Source: Erwinia tracheiphila (GTDB lineage Bacteria; Pseudomonadota; Gammaproteobacteria; Enterobacterales; Enterobacteriaceae). From it: DNA of 64,000 bases. Positions 9,435 through 18,103 of this stretch are shown one piece after another (the first letter of the stretch is position 1; each line of letters begins with the position of its first letter). A model generated the notes under the pieces. The model did no database searches and was not told the DNA's origin. It worked only from the letters and a program-made list of their open reading frames with translations. The stretch covers positions 1,364,001 through 1,428,000 of the forward strand of contig NZ_CP089932.1 in NCBI RefSeq assembly GCF_021365465.1. The letters run 5' to 3'. A program made the translations under genes and the position numbers.

Positions 9435-10688
9435 ATGTTAAAGCGTGATATGAATGTTGCTGATTATGATGCCGAATTGTGGCAGGCAATGGAGCAGGAG
9501 AAAGTGCGTCAGGAAGAGCATATTGAACTGATTGCTTCGGAAAACTACACCAGCCCACGCGTGATGCAGGCGCAGGGTTCTCAGCTAACCAATAAATATG
9601 CCGAAGGTTATCCAGGTAAGCGCTATTACGGCGGCTGTGAATATGTTGATATTGTCGAACAGCTGGCCATCGATCGTGCAAAAGCGGTGTTTGGTGCTGA
9701 CTTTGCCAACGTCCAGCCCCATTCTGGTTCTCAGGCAAACTTCGCCGTCTACACCGCACTGCTTCAGCCGGGCGATACCATCCTGGGGATGAATCTGGCA
9801 CACGGTGGTCATCTGACTCACGGTTCACCGGTTAACTTTTCAGGCAAACTGTATAACGTGGTGCCTTACGGCATTGATGAAACCGGCCATATCGATTACG
9901 ACAATCTCGCTGCACAGGCGCAAAAGCACAAGCCGAAGATGATCATCGGTGGTTTCTCTGCCTATTCTGGTGTGTGTGACTGGGCAAAAATGCGTGAAAT
10001 TGCCGACAGCATCGGAGCATATCTGTTTGTGGATATGGCACACGTTGCCGGTTTGATCGCGGCAGGTGTTTATCCAAATCCGGTTCCTCATGCGCACATT
10101 GTTACCACCACTACACACAAAACGCTGGCAGGTCCTCGTGGCGGCCTGATCCTGGCAAAAGACGGTGATGAAGAGCTTTACAAAAAATTAAACTCAGCGG
10201 TTTTCCCTGGTGGGCAGGGTGGTCCGTTGATGCATGTTATTGCCGGAAAAGCAGTGGCGCTGAAAGAGGCTATGGAACCGGAGTTCAAAGTTTATCAGCA
10301 GCAGGTTGTCAAAAACGCTAAGGCGATGGTGGAGGTGTTTCTGGAGCGTGGTTATAAAGTCATCTCCGGCGGAACGCATAACCATTTGTTCCTGCTGGAT
10401 TTGGTTGATAAAAACCTTACCGGTAAAGAAGCTGATGTGGCGCTGGGGCGTGCCAATATTACCGTTAATAAAAACAGTGTGCCCAACGATCCAAAAAGCC
10501 CGTTTGTCACCTCCGGTATTCGTATTGGCTCGCCAGCCGTTACCCGCCGTGGTTTCCAGGAAGCAGAAGTGCGTCAGCTGGCTGGCTGGATCAGCGATAT
10601 TCTCGACAACATCAACGATCAGGATGTGCAGGAACGCGTGAAGAAGCAGGTGCTTGAAATCTGTGAACGCTTCCCGGTTTACGCATAA
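9435..10688 (+). CDS. glyA: Serine hydroxymethyltransferase
   Basis: 417 residues, the same length as E. coli GlyA. This PLP enzyme interconverts serine and tetrahydrofolate with glycine and 5,10-methylene-THF. Visible are the folate/substrate region ([31 protein letters not shown]), the PLP stacking region (VDMAHVAGL) and the Schiff-base Lys in [14 protein letters not shown]. The ATG follows a GGAG sequence. It is divergent from hmp, with a PurR-like site in the shared intergenic region and a terminator right after. Confidence 0.98.
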   Translation: MLKRDMNVADYDAELWQAMEQEKVRQEEHIELIASENYTSPRVMQAQGSQLTNKYAEGYPGKRYYGGCEYVDIVEQLAIDRAKAVFGADFANVQPHSGSQANFAVYTALLQPGDTILGMNLAHGGHLTHGSPVNFSGKLYNVVPYGIDETGHIDYDNLAAQAQKHKPKMIIGGFSAYSGVCDWAKMREIADSIGAYLFVDMAHVAGLIAAGVYPNPVPHAHIVTTTTHKTLAGPRGGLILAKDGDEELYKKLNSAVFPGGQGGPLMHVIAGKAVALKEAMEPEFKVYQQQVVKNAKAMVEVFLERGYKVISGGTHNHLFLLDLVDKNLTGKEADVALGRANITVNKNSVPNDPKSPFVTSGIRIGSPAVTRRGFQEAEVRQLAGWISDILDNINDQDVQERVKKQVLEICERFPVYA

Positions 10689-10707
10689 AAACCACAGGTG
10701 AACCTTT

Positions 10708-10732
10708 AGCGGGACAATATGTCCCGCTTTTT
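10708..10732 (+). terminator. Rho-independent terminator of glyA
   Basis: AGCGGGAC-aatat-GTCCCGCT followed by TTTTATT, 20 bases after the glyA stop. The IS200-type element begins just beyond. Confidence 0.9.
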
Positions 10733-10744
10733 ATTATCAACACT

Positions 10745-11370
10745 AAACCACCTCCTGTGGAGGTGGTGATCGTTCATGTGGGGCTTTGCCCGTAGAATGC
10801 CCATGCTAAATACTGCCCCGGTTTGTTACCAGCAAATCAAGGAGTAAATAGCATGAGCAGATATAAATCCGCTTCCCACGTATCCTATCGCTGTCAGTAT
10901 CATCTTGTATGGACACCGAAGTACAGATACAAAATCCTCAAAGGTCATCTCGGTAAAGAGGTTTACCGCAGCATCTACATTTACAGCAATATGAAAAAAT
11001 GCACAGTAGTTGAGCTAAATGTGCAGATAGATCATATACATCTGGTGGTGAGGACGCCGCCGGGCTTGAGTGTTTCTGAGTTGATGGGATTTGTGAAAGG
11101 GCGAACGGCCATCAGGCTGTTCGAGAAGTTTCCTTATCTCAGGAAGCACAAGCTTTGGTGTAACCACTTTTGGCAAAGAGGGTATTTTGTGGATTCGGTG
11201 GGTGCAAAAGAAGAAGTAATTCGAAGGTATGTGCGGTACCAGGACAAGGTTGCCAAAGAGGAAGAAGAAAGGCAAATACAGCTCGGACTGGAAAGGTGGT
11301 GTTTAAGCCCCCTTTTAGGGGGCGGTGTCAAAGCCACCTGCTATGCAGGTGGCTTTTTACTCCTGCCTCA
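10745..11370 (+). mobile_element. IS200/IS605-family insertion sequence (tnpA only)
   Basis: The left side carries a hairpin (CCACCTCCTGTGGAGGTGG at about 10748) and the right side another (CCACCTGCTATGCAGGTGG, near 11335), the subterminal structures that TnpA recognises in this family. There are no inverted terminal repeats or target duplications, as expected. It sits between the glyA terminator and the 3' end of csiE. Exact cleavage points were not determined; the limits are the outer edges of the hairpin regions. Confidence 0.75.
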
Positions 11371-11446
11371 CGGCAGTAAAGTCAGGGCTCCAGCAGCATT
11401 CCGATGCGCTGCTGCTGGAGCGCAAACGGGAACTCAGCGTGGATAA
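10853..11446 (+). CDS. tnpA: IS200/IS605-family Y1 transposase TnpA
   Basis: 197 residues as read. The HUH motif is in QIDHIHLVV and the catalytic Tyr lies in EEVIRRYVRYQDK, so this single-strand transposase keeps its active-site residues. ATG 10853 follows AAGGAG. Family members are near 140-150 residues. This frame runs on through the right-end hairpin and over csiE 3' sequence, so its normal stop seems lost by a small frameshift around residue 145. The extra tail (about 50 residues) is probably meaningless. Confidence 0.85.
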   Translation: MSRYKSASHVSYRCQYHLVWTPKYRYKILKGHLGKEVYRSIYIYSNMKKCTVVELNVQIDHIHLVVRTPPGLSVSELMGFVKGRTAIRLFEKFPYLRKHKLWCNHFWQRGYFVDSVGAKEEVIRRYVRYQDKVAKEEEERQIQLGLERWCLSPLLGGGVKATCYAGGFLLLPHGSKVRAPAAFRCAAAGAQTGTQRG

Positions 11447-12569
11447 GCGGCGGTGACACCGCGTAGGGTGAAATCACCATGGAAACCCCTTTCGGCGCAC
11501 TGTCTCGCTGGTAAATTTCCACATCAAGATATTTGAGGTAGCAAAGTCAGTTCCCGAAGCTGCTGCTCAATCTCCTGTTCCAGCAACGCACCGAAGATAA
11601 TGGCAATGAGTGCGATCTCTTGCTGCAACAGGCAGAGATTGTAACCTTCCTCAATATACAGAACGGTTTCACGGGTTGTACGAAGCAGGCGGGGGTAGAG
11701 CCGAACCATCTCTTCAGCCAGGCTGTTATCGATGTCGATAGTACACAGGCTGCGTTCAGGCGTCTGGATCAGATGGGTGTAGAGTTGTGCACACAAACCC
11801 TGCTCATCACTAAAGCGCAGGGCGGAAAGCTGTTGGAAATGGACGACCATTTGCTTAATATCAGACAGTAAACGATATCCATGCTGGTGGCAGGCATGCT
11901 CTGATAACGGGGTATGTAGCTGACTGAACATCAGCGCCAGCAGCATCACTTCGCTGTCATCCGGTACAACTTCACAACGTTTTTGCCAGTGGCGCACCAT
12001 CTCAAGGGCGACGCGTTGCTCGGGTCGCGATGACAGCCAGGCGATCTGTGCGGCAGTAAATTCAGTACGGACATGGCGACCCAGCGAATGCTGCATAAAA
12101 AGTGTTAAAAACTGGTGGTCGCGGTTGCTGAAATTCCGTGTCAGTCTGTTAACACAATGTCTTACCAGCGCGTCAAGATTGCGCCCGTCGTAAAATGTCT
12201 TGCTTACCCCTGGTTTTCCAGCTGCTGTTTCACCGCGGGTGCAAAATGATCCCGGACAAAATCTGGCACAAGGCGAAGCGCCCGCCGCAACCAGTGCAGC
12301 AGGCACAAACGGTGATGCCACTCCGCGCCGACAATCCGGTAGTAGCCCTGCGCATCCGGAATGAGCCTGAGCCGATGATAGCGCTGGATTTCTGCGGCCA
12401 CCTCCGTTATATCTTGCCGGGTTATCGACTGTTCCACCTGATTCAGCTGACTGAGCGATATCAGGGTGACAGGGGTTTCCGAAAGATAAAGCAGTAACAA
12501 CAGGTGGCATTGTCGTTGCGGAGTGGAAAAGGCAGAAGGGGCGGGTGCGGTTAAGCTTATCGTCTGCAA
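11382..12569 (-). pseudogene. csiE: csiE, stationary-phase inducible protein, frameshifted
   Basis: The CsiE family sequence is present end to end but in three frames. Residues 1-121 begin at 12569 (MQTISLTAPAPSAFSTPQRQ) and stop at 12204 just after LENQG. The middle (VSKTFYDGRNLDALV to EIEQQLRELTLLPQ) continues in another frame down to 11524. The C-terminus (DVEIYQRDSAPKGVSMVI to GMLLEP) is in a third frame ending at 11382. The first break fits loss of one G from a G run near 12213. The PRD-like regulatory domains have no intact frame. E. coli CsiE is about 426 residues. The IS200 element lies just past the gene's end. Confidence 0.9.
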
Positions 12570-12696
12570 TCCAGCTCAATAAGAAACAGCATAAGAATAG
12601 CGAGGCTGGCGCGGAAAATTTCCGTACAGAACAGATTTATTCGCATCTTTTAAGATAGGTCACGGAATTTTTCCAGATAACAGGAAGGAATACGAT

Positions 12697-13344
12697 TTGT
12701 TATGTTATAACGTATTTATCAGGTTGGCTTTCGGCATGATGCTGTTGTTGTCGGCACCATTAACGTGGGCTCATCCTCACAGTTTTATTGCTATGCAGGT
12801 CACACCTGTACACAAAGACAACGTGCTGACCGGGCTGAAAATGCATTGGGTAATGGATGAGATCACCTCTGCCGACCTGCTTTATGATGCGGGTAAGGCA
12901 AAGCCTGGATCGGAAGTCTGGAAAAAGCTGGCGGCAGAAGTGATGGCCAATGTTCTCGGACAGCACTACTTCAGCGAATTCTGGCATGAAGGCAAAGCCG
13001 TAAAATTTTATAACTTTCCGCCGGAGTACCAACTTTTCAGAGAAGGACATAAAGCTGTGTTGGAATTTATTTTACCATTGAGTGAGCCGCAGCCGCTGGC
13101 TGGTCAGCGCTACACGTTTTCTACTTTCGATCCGACTTATTTTGTGGATATGTATTACGATTCTGAAAAATCGCTTCACCTCCCTCCTGAGCTTGCCCAG
13201 CGCTGTCAGCTTACGCTACACACGCCTAAACCCAATGAATCAATGAAAGCATATGCGTTGTCGCTGGATAAAGCGGATGCGCCACCGGCGGAAATGGATT
13301 TGGGGCGGCAATTTGCGCAGACGGTGATGCTGGTATGTCAGTAA
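12697..13344 (+). CDS. DUF1007 family periplasmic protein
   Basis: 215 residues with an N-terminal signal peptide (FGMMLLLSAPLTWA, cut before HPHSF). The HPHSFI start of the mature part and the DPTYFVDMYY motif are typical of DUF1007 proteins, annotated as accessory proteins of metal transport. The start is TTG at 12697 with AGGAAGGA 7 bases upstream; the ATG at 12702 is out of frame. It overlaps the next gene, a NicO-family transporter, by 10 bases, so the two are co-translated. The metal and mechanism are not known from sequence. Confidence 0.85.
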   Translation: MLCYNVFIRLAFGMMLLLSAPLTWAHPHSFIAMQVTPVHKDNVLTGLKMHWVMDEITSADLLYDAGKAKPGSEVWKKLAAEVMANVLGQHYFSEFWHEGKAVKFYNFPPEYQLFREGHKAVLEFILPLSEPQPLAGQRYTFSTFDPTYFVDMYYDSEKSLHLPPELAQRCQLTLHTPKPNESMKAYALSLDKADAPPAEMDLGRQFAQTVMLVCQ

Positions 13345-14330
13345 TCTCATCGCGTAAAAAGAATGCTGGCTGGTGGCAGGCCTGGCCTCTGATGGTGCTC
13401 ATAGCCGTGTTGCTGGCTGCGAGCGCGGCTGTGTGGTTGTACTGGCCCCAGATTCTTCTGCAAAGCACGCTGTGGCAGCGTTCACTTAATCAGCAAATGA
13501 CGATTTTGCTACAGCAGGTTGCCACGCATCCCCATCAGACCGGAATGACCCTGACAGGATTTAGTTTGATTTATGGTGTGCTGCATGCACTAGGACCGGG
13601 TCATGGCAAAATTGTCATCGCGACTTTTCTGGCGACGCACCCAACCAGAGTCAAAACCAGTTTGCAAATCACACTTGCGGCTGCCGTGGTGCAGGGGGGA
13701 GTAGCCATATCGCTGGTAACGGTGATGCTGGGCATTCTGGGCCTGTCATCGCGGCAGCTGCATCTCAGCAGCTTCTGGCTCGAGAAAGCAAGCTACCTGC
13801 TGGTTATTGTTCTTGGCGGGTGGTTGTGCTGGCGCGCCTTACGCAAAATTCTGCGTCTGTTACGAACACCGCAGAATAGGGCAGCGAATAAAATTATCCC
13901 GCTGGAACATCATCACAGCGCAGACTGTGGTTGTGGGCAGCAGCATGTGCCGGACAGCGCGATGCTTGATAAAGCAGTGAGTGGCAGGACAAAAGCAATA
14001 GTGGTGCTGTCGATGGGACTGAGGCCCTGTTCCGGCGCAATTATGATGTTACTGTTTTCGAAAGTAATTGGTGTTTATCTGTGGGGAGTGCTTTCCGCAC
14101 TGGCAATGGCGGTGGGTACGGCAATAACGGTTTCCGCGATGGCCTTTCTGGTGCAGGTTTCCCGTTCACTTGCATTAACATTAAGCCAGAATACGCCGAT
14201 CGCACGTTGGCAAAAAATGGGCTGGTTGTGCCTCTCTCTGAGCGGAGGGCTTGTGCTGATGGCTACAGGGGAAATGCTCTGGCTGACTGCACAGCCAGCG
14301 ATGTCAGGAGGGATCCGGCCTTTGTTCTGA
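13335..14330 (+). CDS. NicO-family nickel/cobalt transporter
   Basis: 331 residues, inner membrane, about 6-7 TM segments. The family signature HALGPGHGK is at about residues 86-94. A His/Cys-rich loop (LEHHHSADCGCGQQH) joins the two halves, and a second signature LSMGLRPCSGA follows. This is the RcnA/NicO superfamily; most members export Ni or Co. Pairing with DUF1007 is common and may mean periplasmic metal delivery. A C4-like cytoplasmic loop suggests metal sensing or handover. Direction of transport cannot be told from sequence. Confidence 0.88.
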   Translation: MSVISSRKKNAGWWQAWPLMVLIAVLLAASAAVWLYWPQILLQSTLWQRSLNQQMTILLQQVATHPHQTGMTLTGFSLIYGVLHALGPGHGKIVIATFLATHPTRVKTSLQITLAAAVVQGGVAISLVTVMLGILGLSSRQLHLSSFWLEKASYLLVIVLGGWLCWRALRKILRLLRTPQNRAANKIIPLEHHHSADCGCGQQHVPDSAMLDKAVSGRTKAIVVLSMGLRPCSGAIMMLLFSKVIGVYLWGVLSALAMAVGTAITVSAMAFLVQVSRSLALTLSQNTPIARWQKMGWLCLSLSGGLVLMATGEMLWLTAQPAMSGGIRPLF

Positions 14331-14340
14331 TTGGAAGACG

Positions 14341-14364
14341 GCCCGCGCAATGTGCTGCGCGGGC
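14341..14364. terminator. Hairpin between nicO-type gene and suhB
   Basis: GCCCGCGCA-atgtgc-TGCGCGGGC is a perfect 9-bp stem between two convergent stop codons. It lacks a clear T run on either strand, so termination strength is uncertain. Confidence 0.6.
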
Positions 14365-14378
14365 AATACCTGATACGA

Positions 14379-15182
14379 TCAGCGCTTCAGCGCTTCGCTG
14401 AGTTCGTCACGCATGGTCGCCACCATAGATTTCACCACGCGAGGATTGCCAGCGATAATGTTACCGGAAACCATGTAACCGTGCCCGCCAACGAAATCAG
14501 TCACCAGGCCACCCGCCTCACGTACCAGTAGTTCGCCGCCGGCGAAATCCCAGGGCTTCAGACCAACTTCAAAGTAACCGTCCACGCGCCCTGCGGCAAC
14601 GTAAGCCAGATCCAGCGCAGCAGAGCCACCACGGCGAAAATCTGCACACTGAGTAAACAGTTTGCCAAGGATGTTGATATAGGGTGCTGCATGCTGCTTC
14701 ATCTTGAACGGGAAGCCAGTGGCAAGAACCGTCCCATCCAGATCGCGGGCGTTGCTACCGCGTAAACGGTAGCCGTTAAGTTGAGCGCCCTGACCGCGCA
14801 CTGCACTAAATAATTCATTGCGCATCGGATCGTAGACTACGGCGGCTTCCGTGCGGCCTTTAATGCGTACTGCAATGGAAACGGAGAAGTGAGGGAGACG
14901 TTTGATAAAATTTGATGTGCCATCCAGAGGATCGATAACCCATTGCACATCCTGGTCTTCACCCGCTAATTCACCACATTCTTCTGAGATAATGGTGTGT
15001 TTCGGGTAAGATTTACGGATCACCTCAATAATCAGGCGTTCAGCGTCGCGATCAACATTGGTAACGAAGTCGTTGCTGCTTTTCTGGCTGGCTTCAACCG
15101 CGTCCTGGATTTCGTAACTTTTTGCAATTAAATTTCCGGCCTTGCGCACAGCGCGCACGGCAATGTTGAGCATCGGGTGCAT
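14379..15182 (-). CDS. suhB: Inositol-1-monophosphatase / rRNA antitermination factor SuhB
   Basis: 267 residues as in E. coli. SuhB hydrolyses inositol monophosphate and, more importantly, joins Nus factors in rRNA antitermination. The metal-binding motifs are intact: EECGE, DPLDGTSNFIKRLPH and WDFAGGELLVREAGG. It is transcribed divergently from trmJ with 119 bases between starts. The ATG at 15182 begins MHPMLNIAVRA, the standard N-terminus. Confidence 0.97.
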   Translation of the reverse strand: MHPMLNIAVRAVRKAGNLIAKSYEIQDAVEASQKSSNDFVTNVDRDAERLIIEVIRKSYPKHTIISEECGELAGEDQDVQWVIDPLDGTSNFIKRLPHFSVSIAVRIKGRTEAAVVYDPMRNELFSAVRGQGAQLNGYRLRGSNARDLDGTVLATGFPFKMKQHAAPYINILGKLFTQCADFRRGGSAALDLAYVAAGRVDGYFEVGLKPWDFAGGELLVREAGGLVTDFVGGHGYMVSGNIIAGNPRVVKSMVATMRDELSEALKR

Positions 15183-15301
15183 CGGTCTCTCTCACTGGAT
15201 GTTAAAGAACATGGAAACGGCGCGCATTATAGCAGGAGGAACGGCAATTGTCCTGAAAATATGCTAGCATCGCTAAATTATCTCACGGACCTGACACACC
15301 T

Positions 15302-16030
15302 ATGCTGCAAAACATCCGAATCGTGCTGGTTGAAACCTCTCATACCGGCAATATGGGCTCCGTCGCGCGTGCGATGAAAACAATGGGCCTGAGCAACCTT
15401 TACCTGGTTAATCCACTTGTTAAACCTGACTCTCAGGCCATAGCGCTGGCTGCCGGTGCCAGCGATGTCATCGGTGAAGCCCACATTGTTGATACACTCG
15501 ATCAGGCGCTGGAAGGCTGTAGTCTGGTGGTTGGCACCAGCGCCCGTTCCCGCTCGCTGCCGTGGCCAATGCTCGATCCGCGTGAATGCGGTGTAAAAAG
15601 CGTGCAGGAAGGACAACAGGCTCCTGTTGCATTGGTTTTTGGACGCGAGCGCGCAGGCCTGACTAATGAAGAACTGCAGAAGTGCCATTACCATCTGGCG
15701 ATAGCCGCCAATCCCGAATACAGTTCGTTAAATCTGGCGATGGCGGTGCAGATTATTGTCTATGAAGTGCGCATGGCATTTCTTGAATCGCAAAAAACGG
15801 TGCAACCGGAATACGAAGACTCACCTTATCCGTTGGTGGACGATCTGGAGCGTTTTTATCAACACCTTGAGCAGGTGATGATACACAGTGGTTTTATCCG
15901 TGAGGGAAGCCCCGGTCAGGTCATGAGTAAAATACGACGCCTTTACACCCGTGCCCGCCCGGAGCGTGATGAACTGAATATCCTGCGTGGCATGCTGTCA
16001 TCGCTGGAAAAGCCCAAGGGTGAAAAGTAA
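15302..16030 (+). CDS. trmJ: tRNA (cytidine/uridine-2'-O-)-methyltransferase TrmJ
   Basis: 242 residues. TrmJ methylates the 2'-O of position 32 in several tRNAs. The SPOUT (trefoil knot) fold is shown by the N-terminal [19 protein letters not shown] and by the SAM-binding [13 protein letters not shown] and NLAMAVQI segments. The C-terminal tail ([19 protein letters not shown]) is conserved. It lies directly upstream of iscR, as in E. coli. Confidence 0.96.
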   Translation: MLQNIRIVLVETSHTGNMGSVARAMKTMGLSNLYLVNPLVKPDSQAIALAAGASDVIGEAHIVDTLDQALEGCSLVVGTSARSRSLPWPMLDPRECGVKSVQEGQQAPVALVFGRERAGLTNEELQKCHYHLAIAANPEYSSLNLAMAVQIIVYEVRMAFLESQKTVQPEYEDSPYPLVDDLERFYQHLEQVMIHSGFIREGSPGQVMSKIRRLYTRARPERDELNILRGMLSSLEKPKGEK

Positions 16031-16056
16031 ACAAATGGGGCTGATGCAGGGAAAGT

Positions 16057-16131
16057 AGTTGAGTAAATTACCAGGATAAATAGTTGAGTAAATTACTTGG
16101 TTAAATAGTTGACTAAAAAACTCAGGAATGT
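16057..16131. promoter_or_regulatory. Triple IscR-type operator repeat upstream of iscR
   Basis: Three consecutive 25-bp units start at 16057, 16082 and 16107, each opening AGTTGA(G/C)TAAA. The third (ATAGTTGACTAAAAAACTC) best resembles the IscR type 1 site and contains a TTGACT -35-like box. The first two differ from each other at only three bases in the middle. IscR carrying its cluster represses its own promoter in E. coli, where fewer sites are described. Confidence 0.6.
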
Positions 16132-16194
16132 CAGACTTGCATCCATCTTTATTGTGCATTCCCTTAACAGGGTAAAACTGAGGTTGTTTACGCC

Positions 16195-16692
16195 ATGAGA
16201 CTGACATCTAAAGGCCGCTATGCCGTTACCGCTATGCTTGACGTTGCACTTCACTCACATGAAGGCCCGGTGCCATTAGCTGATATTTCTGAACGTCAGG
16301 GTATCTCCTTGTCTTATCTGGAACAGCTTTTTTCCCGCCTGCGCAAGAATGGCCTGGTTGCCAGCGTGCGTGGTCCGGGTGGTGGTTACCTGTTGGGTAA
16401 AGCGTCGAACGAGATTGCCGTCGGTGCAGTGATCACAGCCGTCGATGAGTCCGTCGACGCCACAAAATGCCAGGGTAAAGAAGGTTGTCAGGGTGGAGAA
16501 CGCTGTCTGACTCATGTTCTGTGGCGCGACCTCAGTGAGCGCATCAGCGATTTCCTGAATAACATCACGCTGGCCGAGCTGGTTAATAACCAGGAAATTC
16601 TGGATGTCGCAGACCGTCAGAATAATACCGAAAAAGTGCGCATGTCGGCTGGCCGCACGCACGAAACAATTAACGTCAATCTGCGCGCCTGA
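16195..16692 (+). CDS. iscR: Fe-S cluster-sensing regulator IscR
   Basis: 165 residues, Rrf2 family. The winged helix is at about residues 1-65 ([34 protein letters not shown]). The cluster ligands are intact: three Cys in [17 protein letters not shown] and the His in THVLW. IscR senses Fe-S demand and regulates isc and suf genes. The normal start follows the repeated operators. The gene is intact although most of the machinery it usually controls is absent here. Confidence 0.97.
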   Translation: MRLTSKGRYAVTAMLDVALHSHEGPVPLADISERQGISLSYLEQLFSRLRKNGLVASVRGPGGGYLLGKASNEIAVGAVITAVDESVDATKCQGKEGCQGGERCLTHVLWRDLSERISDFLNNITLAELVNNQEILDVADRQNNTEKVRMSAGRTHETINVNLRA

Positions 16693-16792
16693 ATCATTCA
16701 GGCGAGGTCAAATCCCGTCATTCCTCGCATCCGCTGAATGGCGGGAGCGACGTACCGTATTGAATGACGTTAATATACGGAGTTCAATAGTA

Positions 16793-17947
16793 ATGAAAGT
16801 ACCTGTTTACCTCGATTACGCAGCAACCACGCCAGCCGACCAGCGGGTCGCTGAAAAAATGATGCAGTATCTCACTCAGGATGGCACCTTTGGCAATCCG
16901 GCTTCACGCTCTCATCGCTATGGCTGGCAGGCTGAAGAAGCCGTCGATATTGCCCGTAATCAGGTGGCAGCGCTGATTGGAGCCGATCCACGAGAAATCG
17001 TTTTTACCTCCGGCGCGACGGAATCCGACAACCTGGCTATCAAAGGCGCTGCCTGGCAGCACCAGCAAAAAGGCCGTCATCTCATCACCTGTGAGACCGA
17101 GCATAAAGCGGTACTCGACAGTTGTATGCAGCTGGAACGTGAAGGTTTTACCGTTACCTATCTTTCGCCCCGCCCGGATGGTTTGATCGACCTGAAAGAG
17201 CTTGACGCTGCTTTTCGCGATGACACCGTGCTGGTTTCAATCATGCACGTAAATAATGAAACTGGCGTGGTGCAGGATATTGCCGCTATCGGTGAACGGT
17301 GCCGCGCTCGCGCTGTTCTTTTTCACGTTGATGCGACGCAGAGCGTTGGAAAACTCTCGGTGGATGTCAGTACGCTTCCGGTCGATCTGCTCTCTTTTTC
17401 TGCTCATAAGGTATATGGCCCGAAAGGCATTGGTGGTCTTTATGTGTGCCGCAGACCGCCCGTTCGCATCAATGCTCAGGTTCACGGTGGGGGGCATGAG
17501 CGCGGCATGCGTTCCGGCACCCTTCCTGTGCATCAGATTGTCGGAATGGGTGAGGCATATCGTCTGGCAAAAGAAGAGATGGCGGACGAAATGGCCCGCC
17601 TGAGCATACTTCGTACTAAACTGTGGAAGGGTATCAGCCAGCTTGATGATGTCTCGTTCAACGGCAGCTTTGAGCAGGGCGTAGCGGGCATTCTTAATGT
17701 CAGCTTTGGTGCTCTCGAGGGCGAAACGCTGTTGATGGCGCTGAAAGATTTGGCGGTGTCCTCCGGCTCTGCGTGCACCTCAGCCAGCATGGCCCCTTCC
17801 TACGTGCTGCGTGCGCTGGGACTTTCTGATGAGTTAGCACACAGTTCCCTGCGCTTTTCCCTCGGCCGCTTTACCACCGAAGAAGAGATCGACTTTGCGA
17901 TTAAAACGGTGAAAAATGCGGTCAATCGTCTTCGCGGCCACATGTAA
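16793..17947 (+). CDS. iscS: Cysteine desulfurase IscS, C-terminally shortened
   Basis: 384 residues against 404 in E. coli. IscS is a PLP enzyme that takes sulfur from cysteine for Fe-S clusters, tRNA thiolation and thiamine. Visible are EHKAVLDSC (catalytic His), the PLP Lys in [10 protein letters not shown] and the active-site Cys loop [14 protein letters not shown]. The ATG at 16793 begins [14 protein letters not shown], 100 bases after iscR. The protein matches E. coli closely up to NRLRG and then stops at HM, missing the last ~20 residues. In E. coli this tail lies where IscU docks. No iscU follows. The enzyme should still be active for tRNA thiolation; that is my inference. Confidence 0.96.
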   Translation: MKVPVYLDYAATTPADQRVAEKMMQYLTQDGTFGNPASRSHRYGWQAEEAVDIARNQVAALIGADPREIVFTSGATESDNLAIKGAAWQHQQKGRHLITCETEHKAVLDSCMQLEREGFTVTYLSPRPDGLIDLKELDAAFRDDTVLVSIMHVNNETGVVQDIAAIGERCRARAVLFHVDATQSVGKLSVDVSTLPVDLLSFSAHKVYGPKGIGGLYVCRRPPVRINAQVHGGGHERGMRSGTLPVHQIVGMGEAYRLAKEEMADEMARLSILRTKLWKGISQLDDVSFNGSFEQGVAGILNVSFGALEGETLLMALKDLAVSSGSACTSASMAPSYVLRALGLSDELAHSSLRFSLGRFTTEEEIDFAIKTVKNAVNRLRGHM

Positions 17948-17976
17948 CCTTAATAATTTTGCAGCATAATCATGCC

Positions 17977-17994
17977 GGTCGGTCGGTCGGTCGG
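17977..17994 (+). repeat. (GGTC)4 tetranucleotide repeat
   Basis: Four GGTC units plus GG in the 156-base gap between iscS and pepB, where iscU-iscX would be expected. It may be the scar of the deletion or slippage-prone DNA. Confidence 0.8.
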
Positions 17995-18103
17995 CAGGCG
18001 GGTTTAGCGGGACGGTAATAAACAACGCGTTATTGTAATGTCCGGCCGTTTCAAGAGTGGCCGCGATTACAGAACAAATAAAAAACGAATAAGGAGCCAT
18101 GCG

